A DNA stretch of 64,000 bases from JBOGOC01 sp050747525. GTDB taxonomy: Bacteria; Acidobacteriota; Polarisedimenticolia; JACPZX01; DASXTC01. Shown one piece after another: positions 43,138 through 51,358 of the stretch. The position numbers and the translations under genes are program-made. The first letter of the stretch is position 1. Every line of letters starts with the position of its first letter. The notes beneath the pieces were generated by a model. The model was given only the letters and a program-made list of their open reading frames with translations. It had not been told where the DNA came from and searched no databases. The DNA lies in contig JBOGOC010000025.1 of the NCBI GenBank assembly GCA_050747525.1, positions 1 to 64,000 of the forward strand, in the 5' to 3' direction.

Positions 43138-44403
43138 GTGCGTGCCGCCATCCTGCTGTTCGTCCCCGTCCTGATGGGTGCCGTCGTGGACCCCGCCACC
43201 ATCCGGCGCGACCGGCTCGGCATCCTGCTCCCCGAGGCCATGAAGACACATGACGTGGACCTGTGGCTCACCTTCACCCGGGAGAACGCGCAGGACCCGC
43301 TGCTCCCCACCCTGGGGCTCGACCACATCGTGGCCCGCGGCGCCTTCGTGTTCATGAGACAGCCGGACGGGAGCGTGCGCAAGGTGGCCATCGCCGCCTC
43401 CTACGACGTGGACCCGATCCAGCGCTCGGGGCTGTACGACGAGGTGATCTCCTACAAGAAAGAAGGAGTGAAGCCGCACCTGGCGGCCCTGATCAGCAAG
43501 GCCAATCCGAAGCGCATCGCGGTGAACACCTCGCGCGACGAGACCGTGGCCGACGGCCTGACGGTGGGGATGCGCGACTACCTCGAGGAGGCCCTGGGGC
43601 GCGACTTGGCCAGGCGGTTCGTCTCGTCGGACCGGCTGGTGGTGTCGCTGCTGGGGCGCAAGCTGCCCCAGGAGATCGAAGCCCTGCGCCGCGCCTCGCT
43701 GGCCACCCAGCAGATTCTGGCCGAGGGGCTCACCTCCGAGCACGTGATTCCCGGCGTCACCACCGAGATCGCCCTGAACGACTGGATGGTGAGCCGCGCG
43801 AAGGAGCTGGGCTGCGGCGTGGCGTTCTCCTCCATCGTCGTGGGACCCGACCGCGGCCACAGCGATCCCACCGACAGGGTGATCCAGGCAGGCGACGTGA
43901 TCCGCGTGGACTGGGGGGCCACCTTCGAGGGATACGCGGCCGACATCCAGCGCACCGCCTACGTGCTGCGCCCGGGCGAGACGGCCGTCCCCGCGTGGCT
44001 CGAGCGTCTCTTCGCGGACACCCTGACCGCCAACCGCGCGGCCGTGGCCGCCTGCCGCCCCGGGAGAAAGGGTGTGGAGGTGGATCGCGCCGGGCGCGAG
44101 GCGCTCACCGCCAAGGGGTACGAGGAATACCCGCACGGCACGGGGCACCCCATCGGCCTCAAGGTCCACGACGTGGGGCCCAAGCTGAGCCCCGACTGGC
44201 CCGAGCGCTACGGGCAGCCGGTCTTCTTCAACGTCGAGCCGGGCCAGGTCTTCGCCATCGAGCCGATGATCTACATCAAGCCCCCCGAGCTGGGGTACGA
44301 CATCCACATCGCGCTCGAGGAGAACGTGGTGGTGGAAGAAGGCGGAGCGAAGCTGATCGGCACGCCGCAGACCAGCGTCATCCTGATCGGGCCGAAGCGC
44401 TGA
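43138..44403 (+). CDS. Exported M24-family metallopeptidase (Xaa-Pro aminopeptidase-like)
   Basis: A 421-residue two-domain pita-bread peptidase. An N-terminal creatinase-like domain (about 25-180) precedes the M24 domain, in which the dimetal ligands appear complete: VDWGATFEGYAADIQRT (two Asp), HGTGHPIGLKVHDVG (His), FAIEPMIY (Glu) and ALEENVVV (Glu). GTG 43138 has CAGGAGA upstream and opens a short hydrophobic signal (VRAAILLFVPVLMGA). The longer ATG start at 43075 lies upstream of the csp terminator and translates through it, so it is not used. Periplasmic or anchored; dipeptide specificity unknown. Confidence 0.88.
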   Translation: MRAAILLFVPVLMGAVVDPATIRRDRLGILLPEAMKTHDVDLWLTFTRENAQDPLLPTLGLDHIVARGAFVFMRQPDGSVRKVAIAASYDVDPIQRSGLYDEVISYKKEGVKPHLAALISKANPKRIAVNTSRDETVADGLTVGMRDYLEEALGRDLARRFVSSDRLVVSLLGRKLPQEIEALRRASLATQQILAEGLTSEHVIPGVTTEIALNDWMVSRAKELGCGVAFSSIVVGPDRGHSDPTDRVIQAGDVIRVDWGATFEGYAADIQRTAYVLRPGETAVPAWLERLFADTLTANRAAVAACRPGRKGVEVDRAGREALTAKGYEEYPHGTGHPIGLKVHDVGPKLSPDWPERYGQPVFFNVEPGQVFAIEPMIYIKPPELGYDIHIALEENVVVEEGGAKLIGTPQTSVILIGPKR

Positions 44404-44404
44404 C

Positions 44405-45571
44405 TCACTGGCCCTGGCGGAGAAAGGCCCCTTTGAGCAGCGCCGGAACGTGGCGCCGATCGCGCACGGCCACTCCCAATGCGAGCAGCACATAGACCGC
44501 CGAGATCTGCATGCGTATGTCGGGGAAGATGAGCTGAGCCGCGAAGAGCACGAAGAGCGCGATCGCCCCGTACCAGGACAGGCTCAGGTTGATGAGTAGC
44601 GTCACCGCGAAGAGAGACTGGGCGGCGGTCAGCCACAATTCGTGCCGCTGCACTTCGTCAAGAGGAAACGCTCGGGGCGCTGCCAGACTGAGCGAGTAGA
44701 CGATGGGGATGGTCCCCACCAGCAGCGTCCACTGGTTCACCTTCGACGAGACGAGCGCTCCCAGCCCCGCCTGAGCGTCCCCCCGGAAGGTCCAGATGAG
44801 GGCGATGATGAACTCGGGCGCCTCGGAGGCCAGTGGCGCGATCCACTGGACCAGCAGGAATTCGCTGACCCCCCACTGCTTCCCCGAGGCGATGAGCGAT
44901 TCGGCGAACGGCTCCGCCGACAGAAAGATGGCCAGCCCCGACAGCAGGAACAGGAAGGCCGCCGCCAGCCGCCTCTGCACGGGATTCAGCTCCCCGATCA
45001 CCTTCGCCGGCCCGATCAGCTCGGGCTCGTGGACCTCCGCGCCGGCGATCCGCACGACGTACATGCCGAAGATCAGCAGCATGACGGCCGTATCGACCAG
45101 TCCCAGAGATCCCTTGAGCGGGATGATGATCGAGTACAGGGTGGCCATCCCCAGGAAGAAGACCTCGGTCCGGTGCGGCGCCTCCAGCTTCACGAAGGGC
45201 TTCCGGTACCGCCAGGCGTACAGAAGCACCACCACCGGCCAGCCCACCCCCACCAGCAGCCGGTTGGCCCCCGTCATGTTGGCCAGGGCATAGTGGCCGT
45301 ATTCCGGCTGGCGGGCCGCCTTCCATGTGAGCGCCATGTCCACGGCGTATTCGGGGAGCACCGCGATGAGCGCCAGGATGGCCACCGCCAGCGCCTGGGA
45401 GATGTCCTTCTGGGCCACCTCGGCCGCCCACGAAAGAATGAAGGCCGCTCCCAGGATGGCCACGCCGAAGATCACGGCGCCCAGGACAGGCGCAGGATGA
45501 ATCCCCTGCTCGCGGACCCACAGGGCCGGGACGGTCATCAGGATGGCGAACAGCAGATAGAGACGTGCCAT
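44405..45571 (-). CDS. Sodium/calcium exchanger-family membrane protein
   Basis: A 388-residue inner-membrane cation/proton or sodium/calcium antiporter of the CaCA type with about ten helices. The two inverted alpha repeats are recognisable: LALIAVLPEYAVDMALTW with NMTGANRLLVG, and IAPLASEAPEFIIALIW with SSKVNQWTLLVG. The acidic residues in PEYAVD and PEFII are the likely ion ligands. Divergent to gltA; a TATAAT hexamer on the minus strand (plus 45617-45612) may be its minus-10. It converges on the peptidase gene with one base between stops. Confidence 0.85.
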   Translation of the reverse strand: MARLYLLFAILMTVPALWVREQGIHPAPVLGAVIFGVAILGAAFILSWAAEVAQKDISQALAVAILALIAVLPEYAVDMALTWKAARQPEYGHYALANMTGANRLLVGVGWPVVVLLYAWRYRKPFVKLEAPHRTEVFFLGMATLYSIIIPLKGSLGLVDTAVMLLIFGMYVVRIAGAEVHEPELIGPAKVIGELNPVQRRLAAAFLFLLSGLAIFLSAEPFAESLIASGKQWGVSEFLLVQWIAPLASEAPEFIIALIWTFRGDAQAGLGALVSSKVNQWTLLVGTIPIVYSLSLAAPRAFPLDEVQRHELWLTAAQSLFAVTLLINLSLSWYGAIALFVLFAAQLIFPDIRMQISAVYVLLALGVAVRDRRHVPALLKGAFLRQGQ

Positions 45572-45682
45572 GCGGCCTCCATGCCCTCCGGACCCCGGAG
45601 CGCGGACGCGCATTATACCTGTCGCCACAACGGAGAGCGGCCGTTGTAAACTGTCGGCCGCCCCCGAAGGGCCGGAGAGCGC

Positions 45683-46975
45683 ATGGACCGCCAATCGCTG
45701 AGCATCACCGACAACCGGACGGGAAAGAAGTACGAGCTGCCCATCGATGAGAACGGGACCATCCGGGCCATGGATCTCCGGCAGATAAAGACGGGCGACG
45801 AAGACTTCGGCCTGATGACCTACGACCCCGCGTTCACCAACACGGCGGCCTGCAAGAGCCGCATCACCTACATCGACGGGGAAAAGGGGATCCTCTGGTA
45901 CAGGGGCTATCCCATCGAGGATCTGGCCGAGGCCAGCACCTACCTCGAAACGGCCTACCTGCTTCTCAATGGCGAGCTGCCCACGCGGTCCCAGTCCGAA
46001 GACTGGCTGTTCCAGATCACGCACCACAGCTTCATTCACGAGAACGTGAAGAACATGATGGACAGCTTCCGGTACGACGCCCATCCCATGGGGATGCTGG
46101 TGAGCACGGTGGGAGCGCTGTCCACGTACTATCCCGAATCGAAGAACGTCTCGGATCCCGAGAACCGCAGGCACCAGGCGGTGCGCCTCATCGCCAAGAT
46201 GCCCACGCTGGCGGCCTTTTCCTACCGCCACAGCATCGGGATGCCCTACAACTATCCGGACAACGACCTGTCCTACATGGGCAATTTTCTCAACATGATG
46301 TTCCGCACCACCGAGTTGAAGTACAAGCCTCATCCCGTGATGGAGAAGGCGCTGGACGTGCTTTTCATCCTGCACGCGGACCACGAGCAGAACTGCAGCA
46401 CCCACGCCATGCGGGGCGTGGGGAGCTCGCACCCCGACCCCTACGTGGCCATCGCGGCCGCGACCGCTGCTCTCTACGGCCCGCTGCACGGCGGGGCCAA
46501 CGAGGCCGTGCTGCGGATGCTGCGGCAGATCGGCTCGCGCGATCACGTGTCCGAGTTCGTGCGCAAGGTGAAGGCGGGAGAAGGGCGCCTGATGGGATTC
46601 GGCCACCGGGTCTACAAGTCCTACGACCCGCGCGCGAAGATCATCAAGAGGATGGCCGACGAGGTGTTCGAGGTGACCGGGCGCAACCCCCTGCTGGACA
46701 TCGCCCTGGAGCTGGAGCGGATCGCGCTCGAGGACGAGTACTTCGTCTCGCGGCGCCTCTACCCCAACGTGGACTTCTACTCGGGGCTCATCTACCAGGC
46801 GATGGGCTTCCCGCTGGACATGTTCCCCGTGCTGTTCGCCATCGCGCGCACGGTGGGCTGGGTCGCCCAATGGGAGGAGATGCTGCGCGACCCCGAGCAG
46901 AAGATCGCGCGGCCCCGGCAGGTGTACCTAGGGGAGTCGCGCCGGGAATACGTGCCTCTCGATCAGCGCCGCTGA
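45683..46975 (+). CDS. gltA: Citrate synthase
   Basis: Condenses acetyl-CoA and oxaloacetate to citrate, entry to the TCA cycle. The 430-residue protein is the type II hexameric kind: the N-terminal beta domain (ITDNRTGKKYELPI, LRQIKTGDEDFGLMTYDPAF) and the catalytic His in LHADHEQNCSTH and in GFGHRVYKSYDPR, plus Asp in YPNVDFYSGLIYQAMG. GGAGAGC lies about 5 bases before ATG 45683. A TAAACT hexamer (45647-45652) may be its minus-10. Single gene, full length. Confidence 0.97.
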   Translation: MDRQSLSITDNRTGKKYELPIDENGTIRAMDLRQIKTGDEDFGLMTYDPAFTNTAACKSRITYIDGEKGILWYRGYPIEDLAEASTYLETAYLLLNGELPTRSQSEDWLFQITHHSFIHENVKNMMDSFRYDAHPMGMLVSTVGALSTYYPESKNVSDPENRRHQAVRLIAKMPTLAAFSYRHSIGMPYNYPDNDLSYMGNFLNMMFRTTELKYKPHPVMEKALDVLFILHADHEQNCSTHAMRGVGSSHPDPYVAIAAATAALYGPLHGGANEAVLRMLRQIGSRDHVSEFVRKVKAGEGRLMGFGHRVYKSYDPRAKIIKRMADEVFEVTGRNPLLDIALELERIALEDEYFVSRRLYPNVDFYSGLIYQAMGFPLDMFPVLFAIARTVGWVAQWEEMLRDPEQKIARPRQVYLGESRREYVPLDQRR

Positions 46976-46990
46976 CCCCGAGGACTCATG

Positions 46991-47011
46991 GGGGCCGCCT
47001 CCGGCGGCCCC
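46991..47011. terminator. Strong GC stem-loop between convergent gltA and SWIB genes
   Basis: Perfect 9-base-pair stem GGGGCCGCC / GGCGGCCCC with a 3-base loop, in the 50-base gap between the two stops. No T run follows on either strand, so it may act as a bidirectional mRNA end or an RNA stabiliser rather than an intrinsic terminator. Confidence 0.4.
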
Positions 47012-47025
47012 GACGCCGAGCAACC

Positions 47026-47310
47026 CTATTTCATGTGCTTGCTCACCAGCTTGGTCATCTCGAACATGCTGACCTGCTTCTTGCCGCCGAAGATCGGGCC
47101 CAGCTTCGCGTCAGCGTTGATCATCCTTCTGTTCTTCGCGTCCTGAAGACCCTGCTTCTTGATGTAGGCCCACAGCTTCTTGGTGACCTCGGTGCGCGGA
47201 AGCGGCTTGGAGCCCACCACCTCCGAAAGCGCGGCATCGGGCTGCAACGGCTTCATGAAGGCGGCATTGGGCTTGCGAGCGGTCTTCTTCGCGGGTTTCT
47301 TCGCGGCCAT
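47026..47310 (-). CDS. SWIB/MDM2-domain protein
   Basis: A 94-residue basic protein. A lysine/alanine-rich N-terminus (AAKKPAKKTARKPN), like a histone-H1 tail, precedes the SWIB domain (LPRTEVTKKLWAYIKKQGLQD, RRMINADAKLGPIFGGKKQVSMFEM, residues about 35-94). SWIB domains are known from eukaryotic chromatin remodellers and from Chlamydia and other bacteria with DNA-associated roles. A nucleoid-associated role is inferred. GAGGAGATG precedes ATG 47310. Convergent with gltA. Confidence 0.92.
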   Translation of the reverse strand: MAAKKPAKKTARKPNAAFMKPLQPDAALSEVVGSKPLPRTEVTKKLWAYIKKQGLQDAKNRRMINADAKLGPIFGGKKQVSMFEMTKLVSKHMK

Positions 47311-47522
47311 TCACATCTCCTCTGGGGAAGGTCAGAACGGAACCGGCACGGCCGGCTGCTTTCGCGGCACAGGATACCCGCATGCGCCATTGGGAGTCCA
47401 GTACGGAGCGCAGGAAAGCCACGGGGCCATTCCCCTTGATTGGGGCCGACCTCCGCGATAGCATGCGGCTCGTCACTCCCATCCGCCCCCTTGACCTTAA
47501 ACCCCTCTGACAGGAGACAGAC

Positions 47523-48383
47523 GTGAGGATAGGGATCCGCTTGGCCGCCGCCGCGGCCTGCGCCAGTCTCTGGGTGACCCCCGCCTCGGCACAGAGCGCA
47601 GCCACCGAGACCGAAAAGGGCTGGAAGGACACCGGCGAGTTCAGCTTCGTCGCGACGGAAGGCAACTCGGACACCACCACGCTGGGACTCAAGAACAAGC
47701 TTTGGAGAAAGTGGGACAGGAACGCCTTCGAGCTGAACGCCGCGGGCGTGCGATCGGAAGGGACGACCAATCGCCGCGCGGTGGGGACTCCCGGCAACTT
47801 CGACGTCGAGGAGGACTCGGAGCTGACCGCCGAGGCCTACCTGCTCAATGGACGCTTCGACCGCGAAGTGACGCAGAAGTTCTTCTGGTTCGCCGGAGCC
47901 GGCTGGGACCGGAACACCTTCGCCGGCATCCAGAACCGTTACGCCGGCCTGGGCGGGGTGGGCAACATCTGGTCCGCCAAGGAGACGGTCACGTTCCGCA
48001 CCGACTACGCGGTGTCCTACACCAGGCAGGAAGACGTCGTGGAGGTCCCCGGCACCGACGAGACCTTCCTGGGGCTGCGCGTCTCCTGGGCCTACTGGCA
48101 CAAGTTCGGCGCGAGCACCGAGTACGCCAACGACCTGGCGGTGGACGAGAACCTGGATGAGACCACCGACTGGCGCGCCCGCATGTTCAACGGGGTGACG
48201 GTCACCATGAACGAGAGTCTCGCCTTGAAGGTCGGCCTGACCTTTCTGTACGACCATCAACCATCCTTCGAGGAGCTTACGCTCTTCGATACCACGGGCA
48301 CCGACACGGGCACCACCGTGCTGGTGGAGCTGGACGAGCTGGACACCATCTTCACCACGTCACTGGTGATCAACTTCTTGTAG
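47523..48383 (+). CDS. DUF481 outer-membrane protein (YdiY-like)
   Basis: A 286-residue exported protein with signal peptide ending TPASAQS. The DUF481 domain covers most of the mature part: GEFSFVATEGNSDTTTLGL, FDREVTQKFFWFAGAGWDRN, DYAVSYTRQE, and a last strand FTTSLVINFL ending in an aromatic-leucine pair, as in outer-membrane beta barrels. GTG 47523 has CAGGAGA upstream. It lies 12 bases before the ompA-like gene and is probably co-transcribed. Function of DUF481 is not settled; it may be a porin-like barrel. Confidence 0.87.
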   Translation: MRIGIRLAAAAACASLWVTPASAQSAATETEKGWKDTGEFSFVATEGNSDTTTLGLKNKLWRKWDRNAFELNAAGVRSEGTTNRRAVGTPGNFDVEEDSELTAEAYLLNGRFDREVTQKFFWFAGAGWDRNTFAGIQNRYAGLGGVGNIWSAKETVTFRTDYAVSYTRQEDVVEVPGTDETFLGLRVSWAYWHKFGASTEYANDLAVDENLDETTDWRARMFNGVTVTMNESLALKVGLTFLYDHQPSFEELTLFDTTGTDTGTTVLVELDELDTIFTTSLVINFL

Positions 48384-48395
48384 GAGGAGCGCTCC

Positions 48396-49802
48396 ATGAA
48401 GAGAACCGGCATTGCCCTTGCCTGCCTGCTGCTCGCCGCCGTGCCGGTCGCAGCCGGTGCAGGCGGGGAGAAGGGAGACTGGGAGCTCGGCCTGTACGCA
48501 GGGTTCGGCTGGCTGGACGACTATGCTCCGCTGGAGCCCGATGACGACATCCTGTTCGGAGGCCGCTTCGGCTACTTCTTCACGTCCCATTGGAGTCTCG
48601 AGGCTTCGCTGCAGCAGCTTTCCAGCGAGACGAGCGACTTCACCGTTGGCGGAGTGACGGTGCCGTCGGAGGATTTCGACATCACCTCCGTTCGCCTGAA
48701 CGGGCTGTACAACTTCCGCCCCGGCATGCGGCTGCGCCCCTTCCTCACGATCGGCGCAGGAAGTGAAATGACCGATGCCGGCGACCTGGGCGATTCCTCC
48801 GATCTGGGGTTCAATGGGGGCATCGGGCTGCGCCTCAACATGACCCGTCATTTCAACCTGCGCTTCGACACCCGCTACGTCATGACCGACGTGGAAGAGG
48901 ACAGCATCGACGAGGACCAGAACAACCTCGAAGCCACGGTGGGCCTATCGTGGCTGTTCGGCGGAGGCCCGCCGCCCGACGCGGACAACGATGGCGTTCC
49001 CGATCGCGACGACAAGTGCCCCGGCACACCCACGGGCTCGCGCGTGGACGCGGCCGGCTGTCCCGTGGATGCCGACGGCGACGGCGTTGCCGACGGCGTC
49101 GACCAGTGCTCGAACACCCCCAAGGGCTGGCCGGTGGACGAGAAGGGATGCCCGCGCGACGCCGACGGCGACGGTGTTCCCGACGGGGCGGACCAGTGCC
49201 CCAACACGCTGAAGGGGGCCAAGGTCGACACGAAGGGATGCCCCTCCGACAGCGACAAGGACGGGGTCCTGGACGGCCTGGACCGCTGCGCCAACACGCC
49301 TGCCGGCGCGAAGGTGGACTCCTACGGCTGCCCGGTCGACTCCGACCATGACGGGGTGCCGGACGGGCTGGATCAGTGCCCCGACACCAAGCCCGGGGTC
49401 CCGGTGGACGCCACGGGATGTTCCGCCATCCCCAAGGCCGAGCCCCTGTTCACCCCCGAAAAGAAAAAGCTCGTGCTCCAGGGTGTGAACTTCGAGAACA
49501 ACCGGGCGGACATCACGCAGGACTCGGTGCCGGTCCTCGAGAAGGTGGCCGCATCGCTGAAGGACTGGCCCGACGTCAAGGTGGAGATCGGCGGGCACAC
49601 CGACAGCAACGGCTCCAGTGCCCACAACCTGGAGCTCAGCTTGCGTCGCGCCCAGGCCGTGAAGAGCTACCTCGAGGCCAAGGGGATCGACCCATCCCGC
49701 ATGACGGCCAAGGGGTACGGCGAAAGCAATGCGGTCGCCAGCAACAAGACGGCCGAAGGCCGGGCGCAGAACCGCCGCGTCGAGCTGACGAAGGTCGACT
49801 GA
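48396..49802 (+). CDS. OmpA-family protein with thrombospondin type 3 repeats
   Basis: A 468-residue outer-membrane protein: signal peptide (cut after VAAGA), an eight-strand OmpA-like barrel (about 25-195), a run of five thrombospondin type 3-like calcium repeats with DADGDGVxDGxDxC (about 200-345), then the periplasmic OmpA-C domain. The latter has FENNRADITQDSVPVLEKVA, IGGHTDSNGSSAHNLELSLRRA and the peptidoglycan-binding NRRVEL. It tethers the outer membrane to peptidoglycan. GGAGG precedes ATG 48396. Encoded with the DUF481 protein. Confidence 0.95.
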   Translation: MKRTGIALACLLLAAVPVAAGAGGEKGDWELGLYAGFGWLDDYAPLEPDDDILFGGRFGYFFTSHWSLEASLQQLSSETSDFTVGGVTVPSEDFDITSVRLNGLYNFRPGMRLRPFLTIGAGSEMTDAGDLGDSSDLGFNGGIGLRLNMTRHFNLRFDTRYVMTDVEEDSIDEDQNNLEATVGLSWLFGGGPPPDADNDGVPDRDDKCPGTPTGSRVDAAGCPVDADGDGVADGVDQCSNTPKGWPVDEKGCPRDADGDGVPDGADQCPNTLKGAKVDTKGCPSDSDKDGVLDGLDRCANTPAGAKVDSYGCPVDSDHDGVPDGLDQCPDTKPGVPVDATGCSAIPKAEPLFTPEKKKLVLQGVNFENNRADITQDSVPVLEKVAASLKDWPDVKVEIGGHTDSNGSSAHNLELSLRRAQAVKSYLEAKGIDPSRMTAKGYGESNAVASNKTAEGRAQNRRVELTKVD

Positions 49803-49817
49803 TCGAGCGGCCTTGAC

Positions 49818-51200
49818 TCAACGGTGGCCCCGGGAGGCTTCGGCCTCCCGGGGCGCCGCGTTCACTTCCTCGAGATCCCGCTCGCGCATCCAGACTGGCC
49901 TGCGCGCCCCGGCCTTGACCACGCTCAGCCACGTTTCACTTCCGTCGTACAGGGCTCCATCGACGATGACCTTTTCGCCTGGATTCATGAGGGAGGGTAC
50001 GCCCCCACGCTTCGAACCCGGTGACGGGGACCACGAGATGGCCTCAGGCCGTCGCCGGGAAGTCACCACTCGAATCCGAGGGTCGAGAGGTGGAGCCGAC
50101 CATCCGAGCACACAACCGATCGTGAAGTTGACTGTCACGGTACCGGTCTCGCGCAATCCCTTCATGGCCTCGCACAGCCGGGAGATGCGCTCCTGACTCT
50201 CCTTCTCCCGCTCGCCTGCCGCCAGATCGAGACAGACCTGCAGTGCATCGCCGCCCTTCATGGATGCGAGCGGCGCCACCAAGGATCGCCCTTCGTCAAG
50301 AGCAGCATGCCGGAGGATGGTGCTCAGGGCTTCGGCGGATCCCAGCTCGATGAGAGCCTCGAGAGCTGCTCGCGAGACCTCCGGTGATGGATCCTCCAGC
50401 AGTCCGATGAGAACGGGCGCGCTCCCGCGGGCGCGCAGGGCGGCAAGGGCCGAGGCCGCCTCGGAGCGCATCCGAGGATGGGGTGACTCCGTAGCGCGTT
50501 CGACTGCGGGAATGCCGTTCACATCTGCGAGGCTTCCCATAGCCTCTGGCCCCGCGGGCAGTTCCATCTCCAGGACGCGCAGCCAGGCGCTCAGCAGCGG
50601 AGCCACGCTCCGGGGATCCGCTCTCCGCTTCACGGCATTCAGGGCTGCATCCACGACCGACCGCGAGGGATCCCACAACCCCATGTGCAGAGCATCCATG
50701 GAGGCATCGCCATAGCCTCTGGCGAGCGCGGGCAGGATCTCCGTCCTGACCCACCAGAATTGCTCTTCGTGCCACATCGTCACGAGTCGCATCTCGAGAT
50801 CTGCGCTCATGTATTGATCCTTGAGCAAAGGCAGGACATGGGAGCGCACGACGGGATCCGGATGCTCCATATGGGATAGGAGGAGCACGGCATCCTCCTT
50901 CCGGATCGATTCCACCAGGGTCTCGGCGAGGATGAAGCGAACCCAGGGGTCCTTCTCCGAAAGCATCCAATCCACGACGGCGGCGACGGTGGCAGGGTTT
51001 TCTTCGTAGCTCGAGTGGGCGACGGCCTCCGCGGCCTTCAGTCTTGTCGCAATGGACACGCTCCCGGACGCTTCCATCGCCTCGACGAATGTCTCATCGG
51101 GCTCCATGGGCTCAACGTCGTCATCGCTTTCCTGCAGCCCGGCGTACGGCTGGCTCGACAAGGCAATCCAGAAACACAGGCCCAACGCTCCGAAACGCAT
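49818..51200 (-). CDS. Exported HEAT-repeat protein
   Basis: A 460-residue protein. ATG 51200 opens a signal peptide (FGALGLCFWIALSSQPYAG) with GGGAG upstream; longer in-frame readings to 51362 run over the ftsZ terminator. The body has about eight to ten HEAT/armadillo-type helical repeats (VRFILAETLVESI, VVRSHVLPLL, VRTEILPALAR, RSVVDAALNAVKRR, MRSEAASALAALR, VSRAALEALIELG). A C-terminal beta-like domain of about 80 residues ends GARRPVWMRERDLEEV. Probably a periplasmic scaffold; no enzyme motif. Convergent with the ompA-like gene. Confidence 0.8.
   Translation of the reverse strand: MRFGALGLCFWIALSSQPYAGLQESDDDVEPMEPDETFVEAMEASGSVSIATRLKAAEAVAHSSYEENPATVAAVVDWMLSEKDPWVRFILAETLVESIRKEDAVLLLSHMEHPDPVVRSHVLPLLKDQYMSADLEMRLVTMWHEEQFWWVRTEILPALARGYGDASMDALHMGLWDPSRSVVDAALNAVKRRADPRSVAPLLSAWLRVLEMELPAGPEAMGSLADVNGIPAVERATESPHPRMRSEAASALAALRARGSAPVLIGLLEDPSPEVSRAALEALIELGSAEALSTILRHAALDEGRSLVAPLASMKGGDALQVCLDLAAGEREKESQERISRLCEAMKGLRETGTVTVNFTIGCVLGWSAPPLDPRIRVVTSRRRPEAISWSPSPGSKRGGVPSLMNPGEKVIVDGALYDGSETWLSVVKAGARRPVWMRERDLEEVNAAPREAEASRGHR
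49827..49854. terminator. 12-bp stem with TTCG loop between convergent ompA-like and HEAT genes
   Basis: Perfect stem GCCCCGGGAGGC / GCCTCCCGGGGC closed by TTCG on the plus strand, a very stable UUCG tetraloop. It lies 25 bases after the ompA-like stop and within the last codons of the convergent HEAT gene. No T run follows. Probable transcript end or 3-prime stabiliser for ompA mRNA. Confidence 0.5.
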
Positions 51201-51280
51201 GATCGAGCTCCCGGAAGGTGCCGTCATCAGGTTGGACACGCGATGGGGCAATCGGTTCAGAGCAGCGTTCAGGCGCAGAC

Positions 51281-51318
51281 AAAAAGACCCCGGGGGCCGG
51301 GGGGGGCCCGCCGGGGTC
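51281..51318 (-). terminator. Intrinsic terminator after ftsZ
   Basis: On the minus strand, GACCCCGG (51318-51311) pairs with CCGGGGTC (51293-51286), followed by five T (51285-51281). It lies about 40 bases past the ftsZ stop and ends the cell-wall and division cluster. The loop is a long C-rich run. Confidence 0.85.
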
Positions 51319-51358
51319 CATGTCCGCGGGGCGTCTTTGCAGCCGCTGGGGCCGCGGA

